DNA of 25,677 nt from CAZOVB01 sp964583095 (GTDB lineage Bacteria; Planctomycetota; Phycisphaerae; SM23-33). Shown piece by piece: positions 1 to 7,917 of the stretch; the first letter of the stretch is position 1, and each line of letters opens with the position of its first letter. Below the pieces are notes generated by a model. That model had not been told where the DNA came from. It saw only the letters and a list, made by a program, of their open reading frames with translations, and ran no database searches. The translations under genes and the position numbers were made by a program. The DNA is taken from positions 1 to 25,677 of the forward strand of contig CAZOVB010000064.1 in NCBI GenBank assembly GCA_964583095.1. The letters run 5' to 3'.

Positions 1-443
1 TGCCCGCGATGCGGACGATGCGGCGATTCAGGCCGGGGGAACGAGAGGCACTGGGCCGGGTCCGTCGCCCGTTCCTGCTACGGGTGCGAGCGTTGCATTT
101 GGCGTGGCCGGTTGTCCTGATGGATAGCCCCATGGCGTCCCCGGGGGTGAAAGGATTCCGTTTCTTCTATTATTCCCCGGCCGGGAGGGAAGTCAAGGGG
201 ATTTCGGAGGGGTTTGGGGGCAGGCAGGGCAGGAGTTGGCAGGCAGTAGATCAGGTGATCGCGGACGCCGCCGGTGCCACAGCCTTGTCCTCAAGGCTGG
301 CCTCGTTCGGGTCCGGGTGCAGGTTTCTACGGGTTCGGAGGGGGGATGGCCGTGTTTTGGCGGGGGGATGTGTTCCAGCCCGTTCCGCGTGCAACCCTCG
401 CTTCGCTCGGGATTTGCCACGCCCTACTGTCCGGCGGTGTTGC

Positions 444-501
444 GGCATCCGCCGGGGGGCGGGTGGCATTAGTCGTAGCGGGAGTATGCCCTGGCCTCGC
501 G
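444..501 (+). repeat. Imperfect direct repeat, copy 1
   Basis: This 58-bp stretch starts at GGCATCCGCC and ends in TGGCCTCGCG. It matches 711-769 at roughly 50 of 59 aligned positions, including an uninterrupted GCGGGAGTATGCC. The copies lie 267 bp apart in the same orientation. Copy 1 runs into a perfect 9-bp hairpin (488-496 with 501-509) that copy 2 does not keep. Confidence 0.7.
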
Positions 502-710
502 GCCAGGGCTTCCTGGTGGCGGTGCGGGCTTGGAGTGGATTTCTTTGGCGTGTGGACAGACGGGGGGTTCCGCCCGCCCCTGCAGGGCGGGGGATGGGGT
601 GGCGGGAGGTAACCCAGGGAGTCGGCCCTCGGTTCCCTCGGCCCTCGCCCTGGGCTAAGGTCCGGGTCGCCTTCAGCGACCAAAAGGCCCCCGATCGTCG
701 CATGCGGGAC

Positions 711-769
711 GGCATCTGCCGGGTGGCGTGTGGCATCGGTCGGTGCGGGAGTATGCCGCTGGCCTCGCG
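711..769 (+). repeat. Imperfect direct repeat, copy 2
   Basis: Second copy of the element at 444-501, with one inserted base just before TGGCCTCGCG and scattered substitutions. Divergence between the copies and the absence of a reading frame suggest an old, non-coding dispersed repeat and not a recent duplication. Confidence 0.7.
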
Positions 770-842
770 TCTTCGCCTTCGGCGGATCTCCGGTCGGACG
801 GGATTCGGTTCGCCGAACTTCGACTGAGCTCAGGGCTGGCGC

Positions 843-868
843 GTGGGAGCCGCTTCGCAGGCTCCCAC
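843..868. repeat. Inverted repeat (9-bp stem hairpin)
   Basis: GTGGGAGCC (843-851) pairs perfectly with GGCTCCCAC (860-868) across an 8-base loop. No T-run follows on either strand, so it is not a typical intrinsic terminator. Its role is unknown. Confidence 0.6.
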
Positions 869-1343
869 CGCACATATCTAATTGTACAGCAGTTACGATC
901 ATTTTCGGCCTACATAGACGAAACGACCCCTTTCACCTTTCATCCTTTCACCTTTTACCTGGCCGCGCAGCGGCTGCTTCGCAAATGGTCCAAAAATCGG
1001 GGGGAAACCGGCGAGTGAAGACTTTGCGGTATAGCTGAATTCCGGGGGGGGCCTTGGGAGGGGGTTTGCTGAAGCGAGCTGCGCGCTCCTTGCGGGATTT
1101 GGAAGTTGATTGCGGGTCAACTGCGCAGGGAAATCGAGAGAGGGCTGGGTCGGGATAACTTCGATAAGAGTCTATAAGTAATTGGGTTATGATGAATCGA
1201 GAAGAGGGATTTACGGCTCGAACGATTTGACTGTTGGGGCTGGAAATGGAAGTTTTTCATCGCCCATGGGTTTCTGGAGGTTTTGGAAATCTTGTTTTGC
1301 GCGAATCGTCAAAAGTCAGGGCGTGTGTCGTTGGGTCGATGAT

Positions 1344-1372
1344 TTGACAGCGATTCCGGCTGCGGGTATGGT
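1344..1372 (+). promoter_or_regulatory. Sigma70-type promoter of the ABC transporter pair
   Basis: TTGACA (1344-1349), identical to the -35 consensus, is followed after 17 bp by TATGGT (1367-1372), four of six matches to the -10 consensus. Transcription would start near 1379, about 30 nt before the ATG at 1410. This placement argues against the in-frame upstream start at 1182, which lies before the promoter. Confidence 0.65.
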
Positions 1373-1409
1373 TTTCTGCGACGAATCACTGACAGGGAAG
1401 GCGGGTGCA

Positions 1410-2348
1410 ATGTCTGCAACGGTTCGACTGGATCGGCTCCGCAAGGAGTACTACGAGCTTGTGGCGCTGAAGGATGTGGACCTGGAGATACCGGCTGGGG
1501 AGATCTTCGGGCTGATCGGTCCCAACGGGGCGGGCAAGACCACGCTGATGCGGATACTGGCCACGACGCTGGAACCGACCAGTGGCCGGGCGTACCTGGA
1601 CGATACGGACGTGATCAGCCATCCGATCTACATGCGGAAGCGCATGGGGTTCATGCCGGATTTCTTCCAGTTGTTCCCGGAGCTGACGTGCGGGGAGCTG
1701 CTGGAGTATTTCGGGCTGGCCCATGAGATGCCGTCGGATCAGCGGCGGGTTCGGGCTGCGGAAGTGCTTGGGATTGTTGGACTTTCGAGCAAGGCGGACT
1801 CGCAGGTGCGTGGGCTTTCCCGGGGGATGATGCAGCGGCTGGGCCTGGCCAGGGCGATTCTGCACCGCCCGGATCTGCTGATCCTGGACGAGCCGGCCAG
1901 CGGGCTGGACCCGGCTGCCCGTCAGACGTTGTTCGGGGCGCTTCGCCGCTGCCGGGACGAGGGCTCGACGGTGTTGATCTCCTCGCACATCCTCACGGAG
2001 CTTTCCCCGCTGTGCACGAGTGTTGGAATCATGAACCGCGGGCGATTCGTCGAGCATGGCCGAACCGAGGAGATCCTGCGTCGGATCTCTCCCGGGCGGA
2101 AGTTTGCCGTGCGGGTGCTGGGTGAGGCCTCGCGGGCGGCGGAGTTGATTCGCGGGCAAAGCGGGGCCTCGGCCGTCGAGGCAGACGGGGGCGAGGTGGT
2201 CTTTTCCTTTGACGGGGAAGATGAGCAGCTTGCGGAGGTTACGGCAGCGCTTGTGGGGGCCAGGCTTGGGGTTGTGACGCTCGAGCAGCGGAAGACGGAC
2301 CTGAACGAACTCTACTTGGCCGTCGCGGGCCGGGAGAGCGAGGTATGA
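1410..2348 (+). CDS. ABC transporter ATP-binding protein
   Basis: The product is the 312-residue nucleotide-binding subunit of an ABC-2-type transporter. It hydrolyses ATP at the cytoplasmic face of the membrane to power the permease encoded next. Visible motifs in order: Walker A GPNGAGKTT (37-45), ABC signature LSRGMMQRL (136-144), Walker B LLILDEP (156-162) with D-loop SGLDPA, and the H-loop in SSHIL (His193). About 90 residues after the ATPase core form a C-terminal extension typical of NatA/GldA-like subunits. The frame is open back to 1182, but the residues before MSATVR are unlike any ABC domain and a promoter lies at 1344-1372, so the ATG at 1410 was chosen. The stop overlaps the start of the permease gene, indicating translational coupling. 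Substrate unknown. Confidence 0.93.
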   Translation: MSATVRLDRLRKEYYELVALKDVDLEIPAGEIFGLIGPNGAGKTTLMRILATTLEPTSGRAYLDDTDVISHPIYMRKRMGFMPDFFQLFPELTCGELLEYFGLAHEMPSDQRRVRAAEVLGIVGLSSKADSQVRGLSRGMMQRLGLARAILHRPDLLILDEPASGLDPAARQTLFGALRRCRDEGSTVLISSHILTELSPLCTSVGIMNRGRFVEHGRTEEILRRISPGRKFAVRVLGEASRAAELIRGQSGASAVEADGGEVVFSFDGEDEQLAEVTAALVGARLGVVTLEQRKTDLNELYLAVAGRESEV

Positions 2349-3916
2349 TGAATCCACTGATCTATCGGGGCATCTGTGCCAATGGCCGGGCGGGCAAGTT
2401 GTTTCTGAGCCTTGGTCTGGTGTCGATCGTGTTTCTTGTGGGGTGGCTGTTCCTGCACCTGGAGTGGCAGAATCAGATCGACGACGGCATGATCGGGCGC
2501 GGGTGGGAGAGCTACCGGCTGGTAGTGCTTGGCCCACTGGGGTTTGTGGTTCTGGCGCTACAGTACGCGGTTGGCTTTCTGCTGATGCCGATCAACAGCG
2601 GCGACACGCTTCCGACCGAGCGGCTGCGCAAGAGCGAGGAGTTTTTCACGACGCTGCCGATCTCGGCGGCTTCCAAGACGGCCGGGCTGCTGATCGGGCC
2701 TAACGTCCTGTACTTGCTGCTGATGGCGGTTTTCGCGGTTCCGGTAACGCTGTTGCTCTTGGCGGGGCAGGTCGAGCTGGGGCGGATCATCTGGTCGCAG
2801 GTGCTGCTCTGGACGGGGTCGGTGAGCTTCAGTCTGCTGGCGATCCTGCTGGGTCATTCCGCCAAGAACAAGACGACGAGTTGGGGGGCCGTGCTGCTGT
2901 TGCTGGGGGTCGGCCTGGCCATGCTTTCAGGTGCAGACTGGGAGGAATTCAGCGCGATGCCGGCCCTGGCCTATGCGCCTATCCAGTTGGCCACGCAGTG
3001 TTTCGCGATTCCCCGGAGTTCCGGAAGCACCTTCGTTGCGGGGCAGTACCACTTCTTCGGCTGGTCGGTGCCGTGGCAACTGGGGCCCATAGCCGTGCAT
3101 GGCCTGGTGGCGTTGGGCTGCTTTGCGGCCTCGTCCCAGCGGCTGCGTCGGCCCTCTTCTCCGCCGCTGCCGCGGTGGGGTACGTTGCTGGTCTTTGCCG
3201 GGCTGCATCTGATTGCGGTGGGGTTCCTGGCGGACTTCTGGCGGGACCTTGCCTACGGTAGCGTGATCGGCAGTAGCGCTCAGGCGGAGGTGATGTTGTA
3301 TTCGGGTGGGTGGTTTGTTTTTCTGCTGCTCTGGTCGGTAAGCCGATGCCCGTCGATGCAGTCCACGATGGAGTGGATGAGCAAGAGCGCGTCCTGGCCT
3401 GCTCGTCTGGTCAGTGAGTCGCTGACCGACCCGCGTGTGCCGGGGTACATCTCGCTGGTGATAGGTTGGGCTCTGGCCTTCCTGGCCATTTGGACGATTA
3501 ACGCCCTTTATTTGAAGAACTTACTGGCGATGGGCTATGCTCTGTGGATCATGGCCGTCTGGGGGATGTTCCTGATCACGTACTACTCGGTGGTGCTGAT
3601 CTGCTCGCTGACGATGCGTCGGGGCGGGATTTTCGTCGGCGGGGTGGCTGTCTTGCTTCTGCTGGCGGTGCCGGGGATCCTCTCCAGCGCGCCGGGCCTG
3701 GGGGGTTCGGCCATGGTGGTCACGCCTCTTGCACCGGGCCTGGAGATTCCGCTGCGGACGCATCTGCGCCACGCCGATCGGCTCAACGGCCAACTTCTCG
3801 AAGTCACGCTGACGAGCATGGTTATGGCCATCGGGGGTCTTTCGGGCGCCGCGATGGTGCTTGTGGGCCTGGCCAAGCGTTCGCCCCGTCTTCGCGAAGG
3901 CGCGAACCCGGCCTAG
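2345..3916 (+). CDS. ABC transporter permease, polytopic membrane protein
   Basis: This 523-residue protein is dominated by hydrophobic segments (for example residues 17-37, 56-80, 110-145, 150-172 and several in the last 170 residues), giving roughly a dozen predicted transmembrane helices by eye. Its start is within the ATGATGA overlap with the ATPase stop; the first ATG (2345) or the second (2348) could be used, and the GCGAGG just upstream may serve as ribosome-binding site. The overlap and order make it the membrane partner of the preceding ATPase. It carries no extracellular solute-binding domain, which fits export or ABC-2-type function. The cargo cannot be told. The gene ends just before a hairpin terminator shared with the convergent NifU-type gene. 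Confidence 0.85.
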   Translation: MMNPLIYRGICANGRAGKLFLSLGLVSIVFLVGWLFLHLEWQNQIDDGMIGRGWESYRLVVLGPLGFVVLALQYAVGFLLMPINSGDTLPTERLRKSEEFFTTLPISAASKTAGLLIGPNVLYLLLMAVFAVPVTLLLLAGQVELGRIIWSQVLLWTGSVSFSLLAILLGHSAKNKTTSWGAVLLLLGVGLAMLSGADWEEFSAMPALAYAPIQLATQCFAIPRSSGSTFVAGQYHFFGWSVPWQLGPIAVHGLVALGCFAASSQRLRRPSSPPLPRWGTLLVFAGLHLIAVGFLADFWRDLAYGSVIGSSAQAEVMLYSGGWFVFLLLWSVSRCPSMQSTMEWMSKSASWPARLVSESLTDPRVPGYISLVIGWALAFLAIWTINALYLKNLLAMGYALWIMAVWGMFLITYYSVVLICSLTMRRGGIFVGGVAVLLLLAVPGILSSAPGLGGSAMVVTPLAPGLEIPLRTHLRHADRLNGQLLEVTLTSMVMAIGGLSGAAMVLVGLAKRSPRLREGANPA

Positions 3917-3933
3917 GAGATGGCGATACAACA

Positions 3934-3974
3934 GCGCCCGCCAGAGCTCGAGGCACCGGCGGGCGCAGGTTTTG
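3934..3974 (+). terminator. Hairpin terminator between convergent genes
   Basis: GCGCCCGCC (3934-3942) pairs perfectly with GGCGGGCGC (3958-3966) over a 15-nt loop, followed by AGGTTTTGTT. It lies 17 bp after the permease stop and before the end of the minus-strand NifU-type gene. The T-rich side supports termination of plus-strand transcription; the stem alone could also slow the opposite transcript. Confidence 0.65.
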
Positions 3975-4000
3975 TTGCTAATGTAAAGCCAGGGCGCAGG

Positions 4001-4276
4001 TTAGACAGCCACGACCTCGGTGACTTCGGGGACCTTTTCCTTCAGATGTCGCTCAACGCCCATCTTCAGGGTCATCTGGGCCGAGGGGCAGCCGCTGCAG
4101 GCGCCCTGGAGTCGCACGGTGACAATGCCGCTCTTGGCATTTACACCGACGAGTTCGATGTCCCCGCCGTCGGCCTGGAGGTACGGGCGTACCTGCTGTA
4201 TGACCTCTTGGACTTTCTGCGTGATTTCGGGGTTCTCCGTCTGTGTATCTGCGGACTTGGGAGCTTCTTCTGTCAT
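4001..4276 (-). CDS. NifU-like C-terminal domain Fe-S scaffold protein
   Basis: This 91-residue protein is a stand-alone NifU C-terminal (Nfu) domain, which carries and hands over iron-sulfur clusters in the cytoplasm. The diagnostic features are the VRPYLQADGGDIELVGV stretch (residues 29-45) and the CSGCPSA motif, whose CxxC pair (Cys60, Cys63) binds a bridging cluster. The N-terminal 18 residues are polar and probably disordered. A GAGGT ribosome-binding site precedes the ATG by 5 nt and a perfect TATAAT lies about 40 bp upstream. Likely clients visible in this window are the Fe-S-rich fused oxidoreductase and endonuclease III, though the gene stands alone and no suf or isc gene is next to it. 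Confidence 0.92.
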   Translation of the reverse strand: MTEEAPKSADTQTENPEITQKVQEVIQQVRPYLQADGGDIELVGVNAKSGIVTVRLQGACSGCPSAQMTLKMGVERHLKEKVPEVTEVVAV

Positions 4277-4314
4277 GATGCACCTCGGTAAAGGTTTTAT
4301 CGAATCATAGGCAG

Positions 4315-4342
4315 ATTATAAGGGACTTTCCGCCCAGCACAA
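4315..4342 (-). promoter_or_regulatory. Promoter of the NifU-like gene
   Basis: On the minus strand, TTGTGC (4342-4337) lies 16 bp before a perfect TATAAT (4320-4315). The -35 element is weak (three of six). The predicted transcript start lies about 30 nt before the ATG at 4276. Confidence 0.5.
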
Positions 4343-4426
4343 TCGTACAAACGGTCAGAAAGGCTCTGAGGTTGCGTTTTTCCGGGTGAAGGGAGGTCCG
4401 AAATTTCCAACAGGTTGTCCACAAGT

Positions 4427-4475
4427 GCCCCACAGATTGTGCTTGGTTTGCTCGAAAAGACCCCATATATTGGGC
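4427..4475 (+). promoter_or_regulatory. Pair of NrdR-like boxes overlapping an nrdJ promoter
   Basis: Two sites resemble the NrdR operator (ACAC-W-ATATAT-W-GTGT). The site at 4460-4475, with core CCCCATATATTGGG, matches about 12 of 16 positions. The site at 4427-4442, with core CCCCACAGATTGTG, matches about 10 of 16. Their starts are 33 bp apart, close to three helical turns, as is usual for paired NrdR boxes. TATATT inside the second box (4466-4471), 17 bp after TTGGTT (4443-4448), would be a promoter that NrdR binding would cover. NrdR represses ribonucleotide reductase genes when dATP is high. TTGTCCACA at 4415-4423 is one base away from a DnaA box. The nrdR gene itself is not in this window. 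Confidence 0.55.
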
Positions 4476-4796
4476 CCACTGGACATGGTTTTTGCTCTTG
4501 TCGGGGGGTTGTTTGGATGTTGGAACTTGTGAACAGTTCATTAAGTGCTCCGATAAGAGCTGTTCTCGTAATGGCTTGGAAAGAACACCAAGATTTTGTT
4601 AATCCTAACTTGAAAAGCCCCACATCTGGGGTGTACTCTTAGACGACACAGGCAAGGCACTGGAGGCGCCGTTCAAGGTGCTTTCTCCTGGCCTGTTCTT
4701 TCGTTTCGAAGACCTTTTCGGGAACCAGATATCCCCTCGATGGAGTGAGGGCGGCCCGCCCAAGCAGGTGAGGCCGGAGGGTAGGGAGAAGCAGGC
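4476..4796 (+). other. Long nrdJ leader region
   Basis: If transcription starts at the promoter embedded in the NrdR-like boxes, the leader is about 320 nt. It contains a small perfect hairpin, CCCCA-CATC-TGGGG (4618-4631), whose sequence echoes the NrdR-like boxes, and GAACT-TGTGAAC-AGTTC, an imperfect palindrome around 4523-4539. No open frame looks genuine and no known riboswitch was recognised. A second, closer promoter is possible but was not seen clearly. Confidence 0.4.
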
Positions 4797-7778
4797 ATGA
4801 TGCAGCACGAGCAGAATCGTGACATGAATACCGACGGCGGCCCTGTCGACCAGGGCCTCGCGATCGATCGCGTCTTTTCCAGTCCGGATCAGCATCCATT
4901 CCAAGAGCTGACCTGGGAAACGCGCCAGGCCAAGATTACCGACAGCAACGGCGATATCGTCTTCTCCCAGGACGAAATCGAGGTACCTTCCAATTGGTCG
5001 CAGCTTGCCACCAATGTGGTGGTCAGCAAGTACTTTTACGGCGAGGCCGACACCGACCAGCGGGAGACATCGGTAAAGCAACTGGTCCACCGGGTGACGC
5101 GCACCATCGCGGATTGGGGCAAGGCCGACGGCGTCTTCGCCTCGGACCAGGACGCCGAACGCTTCTATCAGGACCTGACCTGGCTCTGCGTAAACCAGTA
5201 CGGCTCCTTCAACTCACCGGTGTGGTTCAACGTGGGGCTCTATCATCAGCACGGGGTGTCCGGCTCGGAAGGCAACTTCCACTGGGACCAGAGAGCCCAG
5301 GCCCCGGTCCGGACCGAGCACGGCTACGAGTATCCCCAGGCCTCGGCCTGCTTCATCCAGAGCGTCGATGACACGATGGAAGACATCATGCGCCTGGCGA
5401 CCAGCGAGGCGATGCTCTTCAAGTTCGGTTCGGGCACCGGCTCGGATCTCTCGACGCTGCGAAGCAGCAAGGAGAAACTCTCGGGCGGGGGCAAGCCCTC
5501 GGGGCCTCTGAGCTTCATGCGGATCTACGACCAGATCGCAGCCGTGGTCCGAAGCGGCGGCAAGACGCGCCGGGCGGCCAAGATGCAATCCCTCCGCTGC
5601 GACCACCCGGACATTCGCGAGTTCATCCGCTGCAAGATGGATGAAGAACGCAAGGCCTGGGCCCTGATCGAACAGGGATACGATGGCTCGTTCAACGGCG
5701 ACGCTTATGGCTCGATCATGTACCAGAACGCGAACCTTTCCATCCGCGTTACCGACGAGTTCATGAAGGCGGCCCTGGACGACGGCGACTGGCAGACGTA
5801 TGCCGTCACCACCGGCGAACCCAGCGAGAAACACAAGGCCCGCCGGCTCCTGCGGGAGATCAGCGAAGGGACGCACATCTGTGGCGATCCCGGTGTGCAG
5901 TACCACACCACGATCAACCGCTGGCACACCTGCCCCGAAAGCGGGGACATCTGCGCATCCAACCCGTGCAGCGAGTACATGTTCCTCAACGACTCGGCCT
6001 GCAACCTGGCCAGTCTGAACCTGATGAAGTTCCGGCGTGCCGACGGCTCGATCGACGTTGCCCGCTTCCGGGCCGCAGCCAGGCTGTTCATCATCGCACA
6101 GGAAATTCTCGTCGACCACGCCAGCTACCCCACCGCCCGCATCACCCAGAACAGCCATGACTTCCGTCCGCTGGGTCTGGGATACGCCAACCTGGGCGCC
6201 CTGGTCATGTCCCTGGGCATGCCGTATGACTCCCCGCAGGGCCGGGCTGTTGCCGGAGCGCTGACCGCTATTCTTACCGGCACCGCCTATGCCACCAGCG
6301 CAGAGCTGGCCGGGCGCATGGGCCCCTTTGCCGGTTTCACACCCAGCCGGAATTCCATGCTCCGCGTCATCGGCATGCATCGGGCCGCGGTGGATCGGAT
6401 CAGCCCCGAACATTGCCCGCTGGAGCTTATCGAGGCCGCCAATACCTCCTGGAACGAAGCGCTCGAGCTGGGCCGGCGAAACGGCTACCGCAACTCCCAG
6501 GTCAGCGTCCTGGCCCCCACGGGGACCATCGGCTTCATGATGGATTGCGACACGACCGGCGTCGAGCCGGACATTGCACTGGTCAAGTACAAGGTCCTGG
6601 CCGGCGGGGGGATGTTCAAGATCGTCAACCGAACGGTCCCCCTGGCCCTGGAGCGGCTCGGCTACAGCCCGGCCCAGATCCGCGAGATCATCGACGCCAT
6701 CGAGCAGACCGACACCATCGAGGGTGCCCCACACCTGCGGGAAGAGCATCTGCCGGTCTTCGACTGTGCCTTCAAGCCTTCCGAGGGCAGCCGAAGCATC
6801 CACTACATGGGCCACATCCGAATGATGGGCGCCGTTCAGCCCTTCCTTTCCGGGGCGATTTCCAAGACCGTCAACGTCCCCAAGGAAACCACCATCGAAG
6901 AGATTATGAACGTTTACGTCGATGGCTGGAAAATGGGTCTAAAGGCCGTGGCCATCTACCGCGACGGTTCCAAGCGGAGCCAGCCGCTGAACCTCAAGAA
7001 AGTGGCCAGGAAGAAAGAAGATCAGGACGATCCTGTCCGGATCGCCCAGCAGTTGGAATTGGCCAAGCGGACCCCCCATCGTCACCGCCTGCCGGCGACG
7101 CGCCATTCGATCACGCACAAGTTCGACGTGGCCGGCCACGAAGGCTACCTCAATGTAGGCCTCTACGAAGACGGGGCCCCGGGCGAGTTGTTCATCACCA
7201 TGGCCAAGGAAGGTTCCACCGTGGGGGGCATGATGGACGCCTTCGCGACCTCCATCAGTCTCTGTCTCCAGTACGGCGTGCCGCTGGAAGCCCTGGTCAA
7301 GAAGTTCACCCACCAACGTTTCGAGCCGGCCGGGATGACCAGCAACCGCGACATCCCGTTCGCCAAGAGCATTGTTGATTACATCTTTCGCTGGATGGGA
7401 CTGACGTTCCTGGAAGACTACCGCCGCGAGAATCTGCCCAAGCGCAAGGGCAACAGATCCACCAAGGCAGCGCCCGAGGCAGGCACGGAGGATGACGCCT
7501 CGGATTCCAAAGCCGAACCGGGTTCCGGCAGGGACGCCGGCAACCCCCTCGGCGCCTCCAAGGGTCTCTATGCCTCGCAGAAGCCCCGGGGTGGAAACGG
7601 TTCTTCCGGCAAAGCCGCCCCGCAGGCAAAAACCGAGACCGCCACGCAGGCACTGGATGAGCAGTTCTCCCGCTTCCAGGAAGACGCGCCGGCCTGCGAC
7701 AACTGCGGCTCGATCACCGTCCGAAACGGCAACTGCTACAAATGCTATAACTGCGGCTCTTCCCTGGGCTGCAGTTGA
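4797..7778 (+). CDS. nrdJ: Adenosylcobalamin-dependent (class II) ribonucleotide reductase
   Basis: NrdJ reduces ribonucleotides to deoxyribonucleotides using a thiyl radical generated from adenosylcobalamin, so it works with or without oxygen. The 993-residue product has the class II hallmarks. NPCSE (389-393) carries the radical cysteine Cys391 with Asn389 and Glu393. The redox pair is Cys185 (in SACFIQS) and Cys402, which lies exactly 11 residues after Cys391, as in the Thermotoga enzyme. APTGTIGFMMDCDTTGVEPD is also typical. The C-terminus is a cysteine-rich zinc-ribbon-like tail (Cys967, 970, 980, 983, 986, 992) that probably re-reduces the active site. It is joined by a low-complexity Ala/Gly/Lys linker of about 80 residues (roughly 880-960). 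No N-terminal ATP-cone was recognised. The start is one of two adjacent ATG codons, behind a purine-rich GGAGGGTAGGGAG stretch. NrdR-like boxes lie about 320 bp upstream. Confidence 0.97.
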   Translation: MMQHEQNRDMNTDGGPVDQGLAIDRVFSSPDQHPFQELTWETRQAKITDSNGDIVFSQDEIEVPSNWSQLATNVVVSKYFYGEADTDQRETSVKQLVHRVTRTIADWGKADGVFASDQDAERFYQDLTWLCVNQYGSFNSPVWFNVGLYHQHGVSGSEGNFHWDQRAQAPVRTEHGYEYPQASACFIQSVDDTMEDIMRLATSEAMLFKFGSGTGSDLSTLRSSKEKLSGGGKPSGPLSFMRIYDQIAAVVRSGGKTRRAAKMQSLRCDHPDIREFIRCKMDEERKAWALIEQGYDGSFNGDAYGSIMYQNANLSIRVTDEFMKAALDDGDWQTYAVTTGEPSEKHKARRLLREISEGTHICGDPGVQYHTTINRWHTCPESGDICASNPCSEYMFLNDSACNLASLNLMKFRRADGSIDVARFRAAARLFIIAQEILVDHASYPTARITQNSHDFRPLGLGYANLGALVMSLGMPYDSPQGRAVAGALTAILTGTAYATSAELAGRMGPFAGFTPSRNSMLRVIGMHRAAVDRISPEHCPLELIEAANTSWNEALELGRRNGYRNSQVSVLAPTGTIGFMMDCDTTGVEPDIALVKYKVLAGGGMFKIVNRTVPLALERLGYSPAQIREIIDAIEQTDTIEGAPHLREEHLPVFDCAFKPSEGSRSIHYMGHIRMMGAVQPFLSGAISKTVNVPKETTIEEIMNVYVDGWKMGLKAVAIYRDGSKRSQPLNLKKVARKKEDQDDPVRIAQQLELAKRTPHRHRLPATRHSITHKFDVAGHEGYLNVGLYEDGAPGELFITMAKEGSTVGGMMDAFATSISLCLQYGVPLEALVKKFTHQRFEPAGMTSNRDIPFAKSIVDYIFRWMGLTFLEDYRRENLPKRKGNRSTKAAPEAGTEDDASDSKAEPGSGRDAGNPLGASKGLYASQKPRGGNGSSGKAAPQAKTETATQALDEQFSRFQEDAPACDNCGSITVRNGNCYKCYNCGSSLGCS

Positions 7779-7791
7779 TTTTTGAAGCCTC

Positions 7792-7823
7792 GTCGCCCCG
7801 GGGCTAAAAGAGCCCGGGGCGAC
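7792..7823. repeat. Near-perfect inverted repeat after nrdJ
   Basis: GTCGCCCCGGGGCT (7792-7805) pairs with AGCCCGGGGCGAC (7811-7823) with one bulged G and a 5-nt loop. It begins 14 bp after the nrdJ stop, where a terminator would be expected, but no T-run follows on the plus strand. It may act with Rho or protect the mRNA 3' end. Confidence 0.55.
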
Positions 7824-7880
7824 AGGGGCAAGCTTTCGGTATCGTTCCGTACAGACCGATCGTTCTCTGGCTGGCCCAGG

Positions 7881-7917
7881 CCCAGGCGGGAGAATCGTGT
7901 CGTCTCTCCCGCCAGGG
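7881..7917. repeat. Strong inverted repeat in the nrdJ downstream region
   Basis: GGCGGGAGA (7885-7893) pairs perfectly with TCTCCCGCC (7905-7913). After an A-A mismatch, CCC (7881-7883) continues the pairing with GGG (7915-7917). The loop is 11 nt. No T-run follows. It belongs to the same gene-free region as the candidate small RNA. Confidence 0.5.

Larger units (their letters stand above)
1..1343. other. Gene-free, repeat- and hairpin-rich region
   Basis: No reading frame here looks like a protein. The longest open frame (9-827, plus) gives an Arg/Gly/Pro-rich product without recognisable domains, and frames on both strands overlap it, as expected by chance in GC-rich DNA. What can be seen is an imperfect direct repeat (444-501 and 711-769), perfect hairpins at 488-509, 573-591 and 843-868, a short duplicated pyrimidine motif (CCTTTCACCTTT, around 929-955) and long G-runs on the plus strand, including a G8-CCTT-G3-A-G5 cluster at 1044-1064. 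It may be decayed DNA or dispersed repeats upstream of the ABC transporter promoter. The end of an upstream gene before position 1 cannot be excluded. Confidence 0.6.

Noticed and set aside
9..827. Plus-strand open frame of 272 codons at the window start
   Set aside because: The product is Arg/Gly/Pro-rich and without family features, several other frames are also open here, and it runs through the diverged nucleotide repeat and hairpins, as non-coding DNA would.
1182..1409. N-terminal extension of the ABC ATPase from the upstream start
   Set aside because: The 76 extra residues do not resemble an ABC domain, and a good promoter (1344-1372) lies inside this stretch.
4476..4796. Cobalamin riboswitch before the B12-dependent reductase
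   Set aside because: The conserved B12-box core GCCACTG is absent. The nearest sequence, GGCACTG at 4656-4662, has a mismatch and is not accompanied by the other conserved elements.
5214..6815. Minus-strand open frame of 533 codons opposite nrdJ
   Set aside because: Shadow of the nrdJ coding sequence, with no domain of its own.
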